Positions 23,806-32,042 of a DNA stretch of 64,000 nucleotides are shown here, piece after piece. The notes below the pieces were generated by a model. It saw only the letters and a program-made list of their open reading frames with translations, had not been told where the DNA came from and ran no database searches. Source of the stretch: Polyangiaceae bacterium (GTDB lineage: Bacteria; Myxococcota_A; Polyangia; Polyangiales; Polyangiaceae); assembly GCA_019637265.1 (NCBI GenBank), contig JAHBVY010000002.1, positions 682,001 through 746,000 on the forward strand, given 5' to 3'. Made by a program: the position numbers and the translations under genes. Position 1 is the first letter of the stretch. Each line of letters begins with the position of its first letter.

Positions 23806-25638
23806 GTGACCGGCGCGCGCGGCAAGCTGCCCAGCATCCCGGGGGGTGGGAAGGAAGAGCTCCGCGCCTCGATGCTCAAGCCCTACCTGCTCCGGCTGAG
23901 GGAGCAGCGCGGCGACAAGACCGCCCGCGCCTTGTTATCGACAGTGAACCTGTCGACGACCGTGCTCGACGACGAGACGGAGTGGATCAGCGTCGCCGCG
24001 GCGCGCCGTGCGCTGCGCGCGCTGGCGACCACGCTGGGTGAAGACGCGATCCGAACGCGCGGCGAGTGGATGACGCACCCGGAGACACTGGGCAGCTACG
24101 TGAACCTCCTGCGCGCCTCCAGCGCGCCCCTCGACGCCTACCGTTACCTCGCGGAGCACGCCTCGGAGACGACGCGGGTCGGCACCTATCAGCTCACGGA
24201 GCAGGGCAGCCGAGAAGCGCTGGTGACTTACACCCCGCGCCCTGAGGCCGAGTCACCTCAAGCCGATCCGCTGCTGTGCGCCGCGAGGCAAGCCGAGCTC
24301 GCCGCCATCCCACGCCTGTGGGGGCTCGAGGACGCGACGGTGGAGGCCACGAGCTGCCTCGCGAACGGCGACAGCACCTGCACCTACCGCGTGCGGTGGA
24401 CGCCCGCCGGGGGCGGCTCTCAACTGCCGATGACGACGGCGCTCGGCGCGGTGGTGTGCGGCGGGTCGGTCGCGTTCGGCGGCAGCTGGGTAGCCACCCT
24501 GATTGGCGTGGCGGTGGGCGGCGGCCTGGGCGCCGTGATCGGGCGCTTGATGGATCGCGTGCGGCGCGAGCGCTCGACGCACGTGTTCGAGAAGAATCGG
24601 ATCGCCGCGCTCGAGCGCGGGCTCGACCTGCGCGGGATGACTCACGCGCTGACGGGCGGCGGGCTGATCGGCTCGGTGCTGGGCGGTAAATACCGCATCT
24701 TGCGCAAGATTGGCGCGGGCGGCATCGGCGCGGTGTACGCGGCGGAGCACGTGGCGCTCGGCTCGCAAGTGGCCATCAAGGTGCTGCGCGGCGCCGCGGC
24801 GCTCGACGCCGCCGAGATCGCCAGGCTGAGGCGGGAGGCGCAGGTGCAGGTGTCTATTGAGCACCCCAACGTGGTGCGCACGATCGATTTGGACCAAATG
24901 CCTGACGGATCGATCTACGTGGTGATGGAGCTGCTCCGCGGACAAAGCCTCGCGGAAATCCTCAAGCGCCAGCGGCGGATCTCCAGCGACGAAGCGGTGC
25001 GCTGGTTCTCGCAGGTGTGCGGTGGGCTCTACGCCGCGCACCGCCTGGGCGTGGTGCACCGCGACTTGAAGCCGGGCAACGTGTTCATCTGTGACGATGA
25101 CACGGTGAAGGTGCTGGATTTCGGGATGAGCAAGCTCGCCAGCGCCGAGGCGCTCACGGAGGAGGGCTACACGCTGGGCACCCCGGAGTACATGTCACCC
25201 GAGCAGTGCGTCGGCGCGCCGGTGGAGGCTCGCTCCGATCTCTACGCGCTCGGCGTGCTCATGTACGAAGCGCTCACCGGCGACATCCCGATCCAGGCGC
25301 GCACGCGGCGCGAGCTCTTGGAGCTGCACCAGCGCGCCATCCCCATGAGCATGCGTGAGCGCTACCCCAGCCTTCGAATCCCGGAGGCGCTCGACCAGGC
25401 CGTCATGCGCTGCCTGCGCAAGCGCGCCGCCGAGCGCCCAGCCAATGCCCGCGAGCTGCAAGACTTACTGAAGCAGGTCCCAGAGCAGCGCTCGGAGCGC
25501 CCGATTGATTCAGACTTGGGTGACCCAGGCTCAGGCGCCCCCAGCTCGAGCGACCCAGACTCGAGCAACCCAGGCTCGAGTGACCCCAGCTCGAGCGATC
25601 CAGAAAAGCCCGCTGCGGCGCCGCCTGATTCGGCATAG
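23806..25638 (+). CDS. Ser/Thr protein kinase with N-terminal V4R-like sensor domain
   Basis: 610 residues, GTG start. The N-terminal 200 residues are a soluble sensor-like domain ending with C-L-A-N-G-D-S-T-C-T-Y-R-V-R-W, the C-terminal signature seen in V4R/heme-NO-associated and related ligand domains (the two Cys are present). A hydrophobic Gly-rich hairpin (about 205-245) follows, then the kinase (about 290-555): I-G-A-G-G-I-G-A-V-Y, V-A-I-K, H-R-D-L-K-P-G-N, D-F-G, T-P-E-Y-M-S-P-E. All catalytic residues are intact. The C-terminus is an S-D-P-x-S-S repeat. Inference: kinase activity follows ligand binding by the N-domain. The LysM gene starts 10 bp after the stop. Confidence 0.85.
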   Translation: MTGARGKLPSIPGGGKEELRASMLKPYLLRLREQRGDKTARALLSTVNLSTTVLDDETEWISVAAARRALRALATTLGEDAIRTRGEWMTHPETLGSYVNLLRASSAPLDAYRYLAEHASETTRVGTYQLTEQGSREALVTYTPRPEAESPQADPLLCAARQAELAAIPRLWGLEDATVEATSCLANGDSTCTYRVRWTPAGGGSQLPMTTALGAVVCGGSVAFGGSWVATLIGVAVGGGLGAVIGRLMDRVRRERSTHVFEKNRIAALERGLDLRGMTHALTGGGLIGSVLGGKYRILRKIGAGGIGAVYAAEHVALGSQVAIKVLRGAAALDAAEIARLRREAQVQVSIEHPNVVRTIDLDQMPDGSIYVVMELLRGQSLAEILKRQRRISSDEAVRWFSQVCGGLYAAHRLGVVHRDLKPGNVFICDDDTVKVLDFGMSKLASAEALTEEGYTLGTPEYMSPEQCVGAPVEARSDLYALGVLMYEALTGDIPIQARTRRELLELHQRAIPMSMRERYPSLRIPEALDQAVMRCLRKRAAERPANARELQDLLKQVPEQRSERPIDSDLGDPGSGAPSSSDPDSSNPGSSDPSSSDPEKPAAAPPDSA

Positions 25639-25648
25639 TACATCGGCC

Positions 25649-26641
25649 GTGCGAAAGCCCTCCCTGCTCCTGACGCTCGCGCTGCTGGCGCTCACCTTGG
25701 TGAGCTCCCCTGCGCGCGCCTTCACCTACTTGGTGAGGCCACAGGACACGCTCGCGAGCATCGCGGAGCGCATGTACGGGCGGATCCAACACGAGAAGAT
25801 CCTCGTCACCGCCAACGCCCTGGACCTGGAGGGCGGCACCCGCATCGTGCCTGGCATGCGCCTCGAGGTCCCCGCGGTGGGGTACCGGCGGGTGAGCGCC
25901 GGGGACACGTGGCCGCTCTTGGCGGAGGACCTGCTCGGCGGCAAGCACCGCGACGTAGTGTTCGCCGCCGCCAACGACACCTCCCCTTGGCTCCCCCCGC
26001 GCGACGGCTCGGAGGTGGTGGTGCCCTTCAACCTGCGCGTGGTGGTCAAGCAGGGTGATGATATCGTCAAAATTGCTTACCACTTCCTGGGGGACCGCAA
26101 CAAAGCCTGGGTGCTCGACCACTACAACGGCCTGAAGGGGCGCACGCTCGAGCGCGGCGACGTGATCTTGGTTCCGCTGACTGACTTGACCCTGACGGAC
26201 GAAGGGCGCGCCCACGCGCGCCTGGCGGCCGAGGCGCGCGTGACGGAGGCCGCGGGTGAGTCGCGGCGCGCGCAGCTGGGGGTGGAGGTGGAGCTCCCGG
26301 CGCTGCTCGGTGACATCCGTGGCGGGCGCTACGTGGACGCCGTGCGGCGCGCGAACCTGTTCCTCGCGTCGCGGGATCAGCGCGGTGAGGGCGCGCTCTC
26401 CAGGCCGCAGCTCGCCGTGATCCACCGGCAGCTGCTCGAGGCCTACGCCGCCCTCGGCGCCGTGGGGCTGGCGACCGCCTCCTGCAAGGAGTGGCTCGCG
26501 AGCGATCCTGAAGCGCGCCTCGACCCCACGTACCTGAGCCCCAAGCTGATCAGCGCCTGCCGCCCCGCGGAGAACACGCAGCCCGTCGTGGAGCCCACGC
26601 CGAGCAGTAATCCTGACGATGCCGGCGCGGGGCCACCATGA
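25649..26641 (+). CDS. secreted LysM-domain protein
   Basis: 330 residues. I chose GTG at 25649 because it begins a clean signal peptide (R-K-P-S-L-L-L-T-L-A-L-L-A-L ... A-R-A); the frame is open further upstream over the kinase tail, which is a shadow. Three LysM-like modules follow: Y-L-V-R-P-Q-D-T-L-A-S-I-A-E-R-M-Y-G (about 27), a weaker A-G-D-T-W-P-L-L-A-E-D-L-L (about 85) and V-K-Q-G-D-D-I-V-K-I-A-Y-H-F-L-G-D (about 135). A helical C-terminal third has TPR character. Family knowledge: LysM binds peptidoglycan. It overlaps the next kinase gene by ATGA. Inference: a wall sensor or adaptor paired with the kinases on either side. Confidence 0.83.
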   Translation: MRKPSLLLTLALLALTLVSSPARAFTYLVRPQDTLASIAERMYGRIQHEKILVTANALDLEGGTRIVPGMRLEVPAVGYRRVSAGDTWPLLAEDLLGGKHRDVVFAAANDTSPWLPPRDGSEVVVPFNLRVVVKQGDDIVKIAYHFLGDRNKAWVLDHYNGLKGRTLERGDVILVPLTDLTLTDEGRAHARLAAEARVTEAAGESRRAQLGVEVELPALLGDIRGGRYVDAVRRANLFLASRDQRGEGALSRPQLAVIHRQLLEAYAALGAVGLATASCKEWLASDPEARLDPTYLSPKLISACRPAENTQPVVEPTPSSNPDDAGAGPP

Positions 26642-28035
26642 GCCTCACGGCGGGCACGCAGGTCGGCGACTACCGGGTGGTGAGCCGCCTGGGGGAGGGC
26701 GCGAGCGGCGCTGTCTACGTGGCGGAGCCCGTGAGCCCCGCGAGCTCGCGCCTGGGCGCGCGGCGCGTGGCGCTGAAGGTGCTGCACCCGCACCTCGCGA
26801 CGGATCACCAGCTGACGCGGCGCTTCGAGCGCGAGGCGCGCATCTTGAGGCAGCTGTCGGGGGAGCACCTGGTGCCAGTGCTGGACGTGGGGCGCGCCGG
26901 CGATCGACTCTACATGGCGCTCGAGCTGGTGCAGGGGGTGTCGCTCGACTTGGCGCTCCGCCACGCGCGCCCCACCCCGGAGCAGGCGATCCGTATCCTC
27001 ATGGAGGTGTGCGCGGCGCTCGAAGCGGCGCACGCCGCGGGGGCGATTCACCGCGATTTGAAGCCGAGCAACATCATGCTCGAAATCGGGGATGCGGGCG
27101 GGTTTGAAACCCGCCCCTACGAGAAAAACGCGGGCGGGTTTGAGGCCCGCCCCTACGAGAAAAACGCGGGCGGGTTTGAGGCCCGCCCCTACGAGAAAAA
27201 CGCGGGCGGGCTCGAAACCCGCCGGGGGGATGCGCGGGATGCACGCGAGGGGCACAAGCGGGGAGCACACGACGCGAACGAGTCGCGGCGCGGGCTCGAC
27301 GAGGTTGCGCGCGCCTTTGAAGAGGCGCCGCCCGGCGCGTTCGAGGCGCAGGCCGCGGAGCTGCTCGCGAGCGGGCGCGTGAAGGTCCTCGACTTCGGCA
27401 TGGCCAAGCTGGTGCGCGGCGACTCGGGCACCAGCGTCACCGCGCTGACCGAGCAGAACATGGTGTTCGGCACCCCGGAGTACATGTCCCCGGAGCAGGC
27501 CAAGGGGGAGGAGGTGGACTCCACCACGGACGTCTACGCCGCGGGCATCATCCTGTATGAGCTGATCACCGGGCGGCTCCCGTTCCAGAAGGCCACCGCC
27601 ATCGGCACCATGACAGCTCAGCTGACGGAATCACCCACGCCGCCGAGCGAGCGTGACGGCGCCGTGGTCACGCCCGCGCTGGAGGCGGTCATCCTCCACG
27701 CATTAGCCAAAGACCCTGACCAGCGTTACCCCACCGCGGGCGACCTGCGGGTCGCCCTCCAGCGCGCGGACGAGGCGCCGCTCGACGCGGACGCCGCCGC
27801 GCCGGTTTCAACCCTGGCGCACTCCGACACCCAACGCGCCCTCTACGGCGCCATCACCTCAGCTCGTCCGCCCAGCTCCCTATCGAGCAGCTCGGGCGCG
27901 CCCGAGCTGCAGGCCGTGAGCCTCGACCCAGCGCAGCCCACGGCGCGCGGCAGCGTGCTGTGGCTGTCCCTCGCGCTGATCGCCGCCTTACTCAGCATCG
28001 TGGCCGGCGTCGCGGTAAGCATGAGCCTCAGCTGA
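26638..28035 (+). CDS. Ser/Thr kinase with palindrome-derived insertion in catalytic domain
   Basis: 465 residues. The kinase fold starts at about 10 (L-G-E-G-A-S-G-A-V-Y, V-A-L-K-V-L) and has H-R-D-L-K-P-S-N near 138 and D-F-G near 252. Normally these motifs are about 15-20 residues apart; here about 107 lie between them. The first part of the extra segment is 12-residue units E-K-N-A-G-G-F-E-A-R-P-Y encoded by a DNA palindrome array; the rest is charged. Activation loop, T-P-E-Y-M-S-P-E and later subdomains are intact. A C-terminal membrane helix (about 440-463) anchors it. All catalytic residues remain, so it may be active with a surface loop. Start overlaps the LysM stop, end overlaps the DUF58 start. 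Confidence 0.88.
   Translation: MSLTAGTQVGDYRVVSRLGEGASGAVYVAEPVSPASSRLGARRVALKVLHPHLATDHQLTRRFEREARILRQLSGEHLVPVLDVGRAGDRLYMALELVQGVSLDLALRHARPTPEQAIRILMEVCAALEAAHAAGAIHRDLKPSNIMLEIGDAGGFETRPYEKNAGGFEARPYEKNAGGFEARPYEKNAGGLETRRGDARDAREGHKRGAHDANESRRGLDEVARAFEEAPPGAFEAQAAELLASGRVKVLDFGMAKLVRGDSGTSVTALTEQNMVFGTPEYMSPEQAKGEEVDSTTDVYAAGIILYELITGRLPFQKATAIGTMTAQLTESPTPPSERDGAVVTPALEAVILHALAKDPDQRYPTAGDLRVALQRADEAPLDADAAAPVSTLAHSDTQRALYGAITSARPPSSLSSSSGAPELQAVSLDPAQPTARGSVLWLSLALIAALLSIVAGVAVSMSLS
27094..27228 (+). repeat. 36-bp palindromic repeat array inside kinase gene (3.75 units)
   Basis: Units start at 27094, 27130, 27166 and 27202 (partial). Each holds GCGGGCGGGTTTGARRCCCG followed by CCCCTACGAGAAAAAC. 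The palindrome core is the same as the intergenic GTAGGGGCGGGTTTCAAACC element, read in the opposite orientation. The array keeps the kinase frame. Confidence 0.92.
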
Positions 28036-28952
28036 TGCCGGCCCTCTCCCACGCCTCCTCGCTCGACTGGGGCGAGCTCTCACCGCTCAGGCTCACCGCG
28101 CGCACCGTCGCTGATGGTGTCTACGCCGGGCTCCACCCGAGCCCGCGGCGCGGCGCCGGGATCGAGTTCGGCGGGCACCGCGAGTACGTCCCGGGGGACG
28201 ACCTGCGCTGGCTCGATCACCGCACGCTGATGCGCCACGGGCGGCTCATGATCAAGGAGTTCGAGACGGAGACGGACCGCGCGCTCCGCCTCATCGTGGA
28301 CGCCAGCGCCTCCATGGGGTTCCGCAGCGATCGCGCGCGGGGCGCCAAGCTAGCTTACGCCGCGCTGATCGCCGCGGCGCTCACGCGCATCGCGATCGCG
28401 GCGGGTGATCCGGTGGCGCTCGAGTGGCTGGGTGGGCAGGGCGGCCGCTCCCTGCCGGCCATCGGTGGGCGCGAGGCCTTCGAGCGCATCGTGGGGACGC
28501 TCGAGCTCGCGGAGCCCGATCCACCAGGACAGCTGACTGAAGAGGAGCTCGAGCGCGCGCTCACCTCGACCCTGCGCCAAACGCGGCGCGGCGCCATCAT
28601 CGTGCTCTTCAGTGACTTGCTCGATTTACCCGAGAGCGCCCTGGAGCGCTTCGCGGCGCTGGGCGGCGCGCACCGGCGCACGTTGGTGGTGGTGCAGGTG
28701 CTCGACCCCTTGGAGACGGACTTCGCCCTCTCGGGTCCGCTGCGCCTGCGCGCCACCGAGTCTCGCGCGCTGATCGAGACCGACGCGGAGACGGCGCGCG
28801 AAGGCTACCTCGCGGCGCTCGGCGCCTTGCAAGAGCGCTGGCGCGCGCGGCTCATCTCCCGACGCGGGCGGCTCGTCGTGTGTGACAGCGCGAGCGATCC
28901 AGTGGAGGTGGTGCGCTCGGTGATCCGCGCCGCGGAGGGGCGCCTCGCGTGA
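28035..28952 (+). CDS. DUF58 (vWA-like) protein
   Basis: 305 residues. ATG overlaps the kinase stop (TGATG). It has the DUF58 core G-G-H-R-E-Y-V-P-G-D-D-L-R-W-L-D-H-R-T (about 44) and K-E-F-E-T-E (about 73), then a vWA-type strand and metal site L-I-V-D-A-S-A-S-M (D-x-S-x-S variant), with I-I-V-L-F-S-D-L-L-D later. Family knowledge: DUF58 proteins usually sit with a MoxR AAA+ ATPase and BatA/BatB membrane proteins, acting in envelope chaperoning or metal insertion. Here no MoxR gene is adjacent; kinases occupy that place. GTGA overlap with the next gene shows tight coupling. Confidence 0.87.
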   Translation: MPALSHASSLDWGELSPLRLTARTVADGVYAGLHPSPRRGAGIEFGGHREYVPGDDLRWLDHRTLMRHGRLMIKEFETETDRALRLIVDASASMGFRSDRARGAKLAYAALIAAALTRIAIAAGDPVALEWLGGQGGRSLPAIGGREAFERIVGTLELAEPDPPGQLTEEELERALTSTLRQTRRGAIIVLFSDLLDLPESALERFAALGGAHRRTLVVVQVLDPLETDFALSGPLRLRATESRALIETDAETAREGYLAALGALQERWRARLISRRGRLVVCDSASDPVEVVRSVIRAAEGRLA

Positions 28953-30943
28953 GCTTCCTGATCGCCGCCGCGCTGGCGATGGGCCTGCTCGTGGTCGCGC
29001 CGCTGGTCGCGCACCTGCTCAGGCGTGGCCGCGCGGAGGAGCGGGAGTTCCCCGCGGCGCACCTGGTGCCGCTCGCCTCCCCCGTGGCGCGCCAGCGCAC
29101 GCGCCTGGAAGATCGCGCGCTGTTCGGCATCCGCGCGTCGATCATCTTGCTGCTCGCGCTGCTCGGCGCCACGCCGTTCATCAGCTGCTCACGGCTCGGC
29201 CTGACGCGCCCGAGCGGCGCGTCCGTCGCCTTGGCCATCGTGCTCGATGACTCGAGCAGCATGCGCGCCCGCACCGCAGAAGGTCAGCCGCGCTTCACCC
29301 TAGCGCTGGCGGGCGCGGAGGAGCTGCTTGATTCCACACGGGAAGGGGACGCGGTGGCGCTCGTCGCCGCGGGCGCGCCGGCGCGCCTGGTGCTGGCGGC
29401 GACGACGGACATCGCGCTGGTGCGCGAGACGCTCAGCCAGCTCCAGGTGAGCGATCGCGACACCGACTTGAGCGGCGCGGTCCAGCTCGCGCGCTCGGCG
29501 CTGGGTCAGCTACCTCACACCGACAAGCGCGTCCTCTTGCTGAGCGATCTGGCGGGCGCGCCCATCCCCGAAGGGGAGATCCCGGTGGCGGCGCCGCTGC
29601 CCGCGCTCGCCGAGGCGCGGCCCGACTGCGCCGTGATCGCCGCGGTGGTGCGCGGCGCGAACGTCGAGGTGCAGGTGGCCTGCGCGGACGCCGCGAGCGC
29701 TCGAGGTCGGCAGCTCTCGCTGCGCCCCGCGACGGCCGCGCTCGGCCCCAGCCCCAAGCCTCGAGCCGACGCGAAGGCGAGCGAGCCGGTCCCGCTCACG
29801 GAGGCCGCTGGCGTGCAGTCCTTGGCGCTGCCCACGCCGAGCGATCCGCTCAGCTGGGAGGCGGCGCTGAGCGGCGCTGACTCCATCCCCGAGAACGACG
29901 CCGCGCCGGTGAGCCCGCGCGCCGCGGCCACCTCCGTGGTGGTGGTGACGGATGCGTCGCGCGACGGCAGCGCGACGGGTGGCCCGCCCTTGGTGGAGCG
30001 CGCCCTCGCCGCCTTGGAGGCGGGCATCACGGTGCAGCCGCGCTCGCTGGTGCCGGACGAAGCGGCGGCGCTCGAGGGCGTGCAGCTCTTGATCCTGGAT
30101 GATCCTCCAGGTCTCGCGCCCGAAGCTCGCGCCGCGGTGCGCGCTTGGCTCGAGCGCGGTCGCACCGCGGTGCTGTTCACCGGTGAGGTCGCCGCGAGCG
30201 CGCAGCTCGCCTCCAAGCTCGAGCCCTTCCTCGCCTCCTCACGCTGGGAGCCAGCGGACGTCGCCGGGCTCGACCTCACCAGCGTGACCTGGCTCTCGGA
30301 CAGCTCTGGGCTCGATCGGCTCGCGCCGGTCGGGCGCAGCGTGCTGGAGGGCAGCCTGCTCCCGAGCACGCAGATCGTCGCGCGCTGGTCCGACGGGCGG
30401 CCGTTCATCACGCGGCGCGACGTGGGTCGCGGCAAGGCCTACGCCGTGGGGCTGCCGGTCTCCGCCGCCGCGAGCGACTTGGCGCTGTGCCCTGGCTTCC
30501 TCGCGCTGCTGCAGGAGCTGCTCACCCAAGCGGAGCGCGGCGGTGGGCCAGCGCGCACCCGCGCGGGCGTCACTTGGGTGTTCTCCGCGCCGCCCCAAGT
30601 CAGTGGCCCTGACGGTGAGCTCAGTCAGGATGCCTCATCGACGGACGGCGCCGCGAGGCTCACTCCAGGGCGCGCGGGGCGTTACCGTGTGAGCATCGAT
30701 GGGGGTGAGAGCTACCGCGTGGTGGAGCTCAGCGCGGAGGAGGTCCTCACCGCGCCCGGCGCGCTCGATCAGCCGAGCCTGACCAGCGCCGAAGGCGCGC
30801 AGCGCGCGCGCATCGACGTCTCCCCTCACGTGGCGCTGGTGCTGCTCGGCTTGTTGGCGCTCGAGCTCGTCATGCGGCTGTTCGGGCGGCTCCGCGCGGG
30901 GCCTGAACGGCGAGCCCGGCGCCGCTCGGACGCCGCCGCCTGA
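28949..30943 (+). CDS. BatA-like membrane protein with vWA domain
   Basis: 664 residues, GTG start overlapping the DUF58 stop. The N-terminus is a BatA-type membrane hairpin (A-A-A-L-A-M-G-L-L-V-V-A-P-L-V-A-H-L-L-R-R, then I-R-A-S-I-I-L-L-L-A-L-L-G-A). A vWA domain follows (about 90-260) with a MIDAS motif I-V-L-D-D-S-S-S-M and D-T-D-L-S-G-A-V. The middle resembles a glutamine-amidotransferase-like beta fold (V-Q-L-L-I-L-D-D-P-P-G-L, G-K-A-Y-A-V-G-L-P), and a C-terminal helix (about 630-652) ends in an Arg-rich tail. Inference: periplasmic metal-dependent interaction domain paired with the DUF58 protein. Last gene of the operon beginning at 23806. Confidence 0.85.
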   Translation: MSFLIAAALAMGLLVVAPLVAHLLRRGRAEEREFPAAHLVPLASPVARQRTRLEDRALFGIRASIILLLALLGATPFISCSRLGLTRPSGASVALAIVLDDSSSMRARTAEGQPRFTLALAGAEELLDSTREGDAVALVAAGAPARLVLAATTDIALVRETLSQLQVSDRDTDLSGAVQLARSALGQLPHTDKRVLLLSDLAGAPIPEGEIPVAAPLPALAEARPDCAVIAAVVRGANVEVQVACADAASARGRQLSLRPATAALGPSPKPRADAKASEPVPLTEAAGVQSLALPTPSDPLSWEAALSGADSIPENDAAPVSPRAAATSVVVVTDASRDGSATGGPPLVERALAALEAGITVQPRSLVPDEAAALEGVQLLILDDPPGLAPEARAAVRAWLERGRTAVLFTGEVAASAQLASKLEPFLASSRWEPADVAGLDLTSVTWLSDSSGLDRLAPVGRSVLEGSLLPSTQIVARWSDGRPFITRRDVGRGKAYAVGLPVSAAASDLALCPGFLALLQELLTQAERGGGPARTRAGVTWVFSAPPQVSGPDGELSQDASSTDGAARLTPGRAGRYRVSIDGGESYRVVELSAEEVLTAPGALDQPSLTSAEGAQRARIDVSPHVALVLLGLLALELVMRLFGRLRAGPERRARRRSDAAA

Positions 30944-30953
30944 AGAGCCTCAG

Positions 30954-30975
30954 GTAGGGGCCCCCGTGGCTGCCC
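30954..30975. repeat. GTAGGGGC-type palindrome, diverged
   Basis: GTAGGGGCCCCCGTGGCTGC plus CC, 10 bp after the BatA-like stop. Related to the 8269 and 49054 elements. Confidence 0.55.
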
Positions 30976-31007
30976 TTCACACACCGCATGACGAGCCACC
31001 CAGCGGC

Positions 31008-31043
31008 GGCAGCGCGGATTGAACAGGCAGCGCGGATTGAGCA
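31008..31043. repeat. 18-bp tandem duplication
   Basis: GGCAGCGCGGATTGAACA followed by the same 18 bp with one change. In the 214-bp gap after the BatA-like gene. Confidence 0.8.
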
Positions 31044-31157
31044 GAGCGCCACCCAGCGTGGCGCGGAGGCGAAGCACTCTGCTCCGCTACAGTCACCATG
31101 GCTACCTAAAACTGCCACGTCTGGGCGCATGACGCGCGCCATGTTACGGCTCGCGCC

Positions 31158-31766
31158 ATGCAGCGGGCGTTCACCCTCACCCTCGCCACACACCTCAGCA
31201 CCCGCGTCGGCGCCGCGCTCCACCTCGGCGCCGCAGCCTGCCTCAGCGCCGCGGTTTGTTTTAGTATGCTGGGCTGCTCATCCGCGGGCCCTTACGGTCA
31301 CAGTCGCGTGTACTCCCCCCTGGCGGCCGAGCGAGCCGCGCTCGAGGGCGCCGTGGAGTACGACCCGGTGATGGCCACCCGAAACCCCGAGGCCTGGCAA
31401 GGTAAGCCCATCAGCCTATTCGGCGTGGTCGTGAGTCGCGACGCGGGCAGCGGCGGCACCTCGCAGCTCAAGCTGAGCCTCCGCACCTTGGAGCCGCGCA
31501 ACCTGTGCGAAGAAGAGGCGGAGGACAGCTGCCGCGTGACCGTCAGCGACCGCGAGCACGCCGTGGTGCACGCCCACGTGGCGCTCTCCGGCGACGACGA
31601 TCTCGGCCGCTACAGCGTCGGCGGCGGCTCGCTGGTGCGCCTCGTAGGCGAGCTCACGGACGACTTCAGCGAAGACGGCACCCCGCTCTTCCGCGCGACG
31701 TACTACCGCCACTGGCCACGCGGCTTCTACGTCACCACCGCAGACCGCGGCCGCATGCGACGCTAG
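31158..31766 (+). CDS. hypothetical lipoprotein
   Basis: 202 residues. The signal sequence is long, with lipobox M-L-G-C near residue 40; an internal start closer to the hydrophobic core is possible. The mature domain has alternating strands (K-P-I-S-L-F-G-V-V-V-S-R-D, S-Q-L-K-L-S-L-R-T-L-E, L-V-R-L-V-G-E-L-T-D-D) compatible with a small OB- or Slp-like barrel, and a cysteine pair (L-C-E...S-C-R). No family assigned. It stands alone between the kinase operon and the foldase gene. Confidence 0.7.
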   Translation: MQRAFTLTLATHLSTRVGAALHLGAAACLSAAVCFSMLGCSSAGPYGHSRVYSPLAAERAALEGAVEYDPVMATRNPEAWQGKPISLFGVVVSRDAGSGGTSQLKLSLRTLEPRNLCEEEAEDSCRVTVSDREHAVVHAHVALSGDDDLGRYSVGGGSLVRLVGELTDDFSEDGTPLFRATYYRHWPRGFYVTTADRGRMRR

Positions 31767-31880
31767 CAACGGGGAAGCAGCGGGCTCGGAGCCCTGCGTT
31801 GCATGGAGTGCTCGGGGGCTCTACGACAAGCCCGATCGGTGCTCGAAGAGCGACCGACAGACCAGCGCCGTGAAGTGAGA

Positions 31881-31897
31881 TGCCAAACCCCAAACCC
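31881..31897 (-). repeat. dispersed G-rich motif, copy 7
   Basis: TGCCAAACCCCAAACCC; left arm of a close inverted pair with copy 8. Confidence 0.75.
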
Positions 31898-31930
31898 ACG
31901 TGCGGACTCATTTTCAAAGGTAGAATCGCT

Positions 31931-31947
31931 GGTTTTGGGGGTTGGTA
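31931..31947 (+). repeat. dispersed G-rich motif, copy 8
   Basis: GGTTTTGGGGGTTGGTA; right arm, 33 bp from copy 7. The pair can form a stem with an AT-rich loop upstream of the foldase gene. Confidence 0.78.
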
Positions 31948-32042
31948 CAGACCCCGCGCACTGAGCGTCGCCGCAGTCTCTGGCTGACCCTGCGCGTCAC
32001 GAGGCACCGCTCGCAGCGCCCCTGTGCTATGGCCGGCGGGTG

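Noticed and set aside
22971-23879. 302-codon minus-strand frame over the tail-anchored gene
   Set aside because: Arg/Ser-rich composition without a recognisable fold; the frame at 22978-23424 gives a coherent tail-anchored protein instead.
27094-27228. Regular 36-bp spacing that resembles a CRISPR array
   Set aside because: The units are contiguous with no variable spacers, are palindromic, and lie in frame inside a kinase; no cas gene is near.
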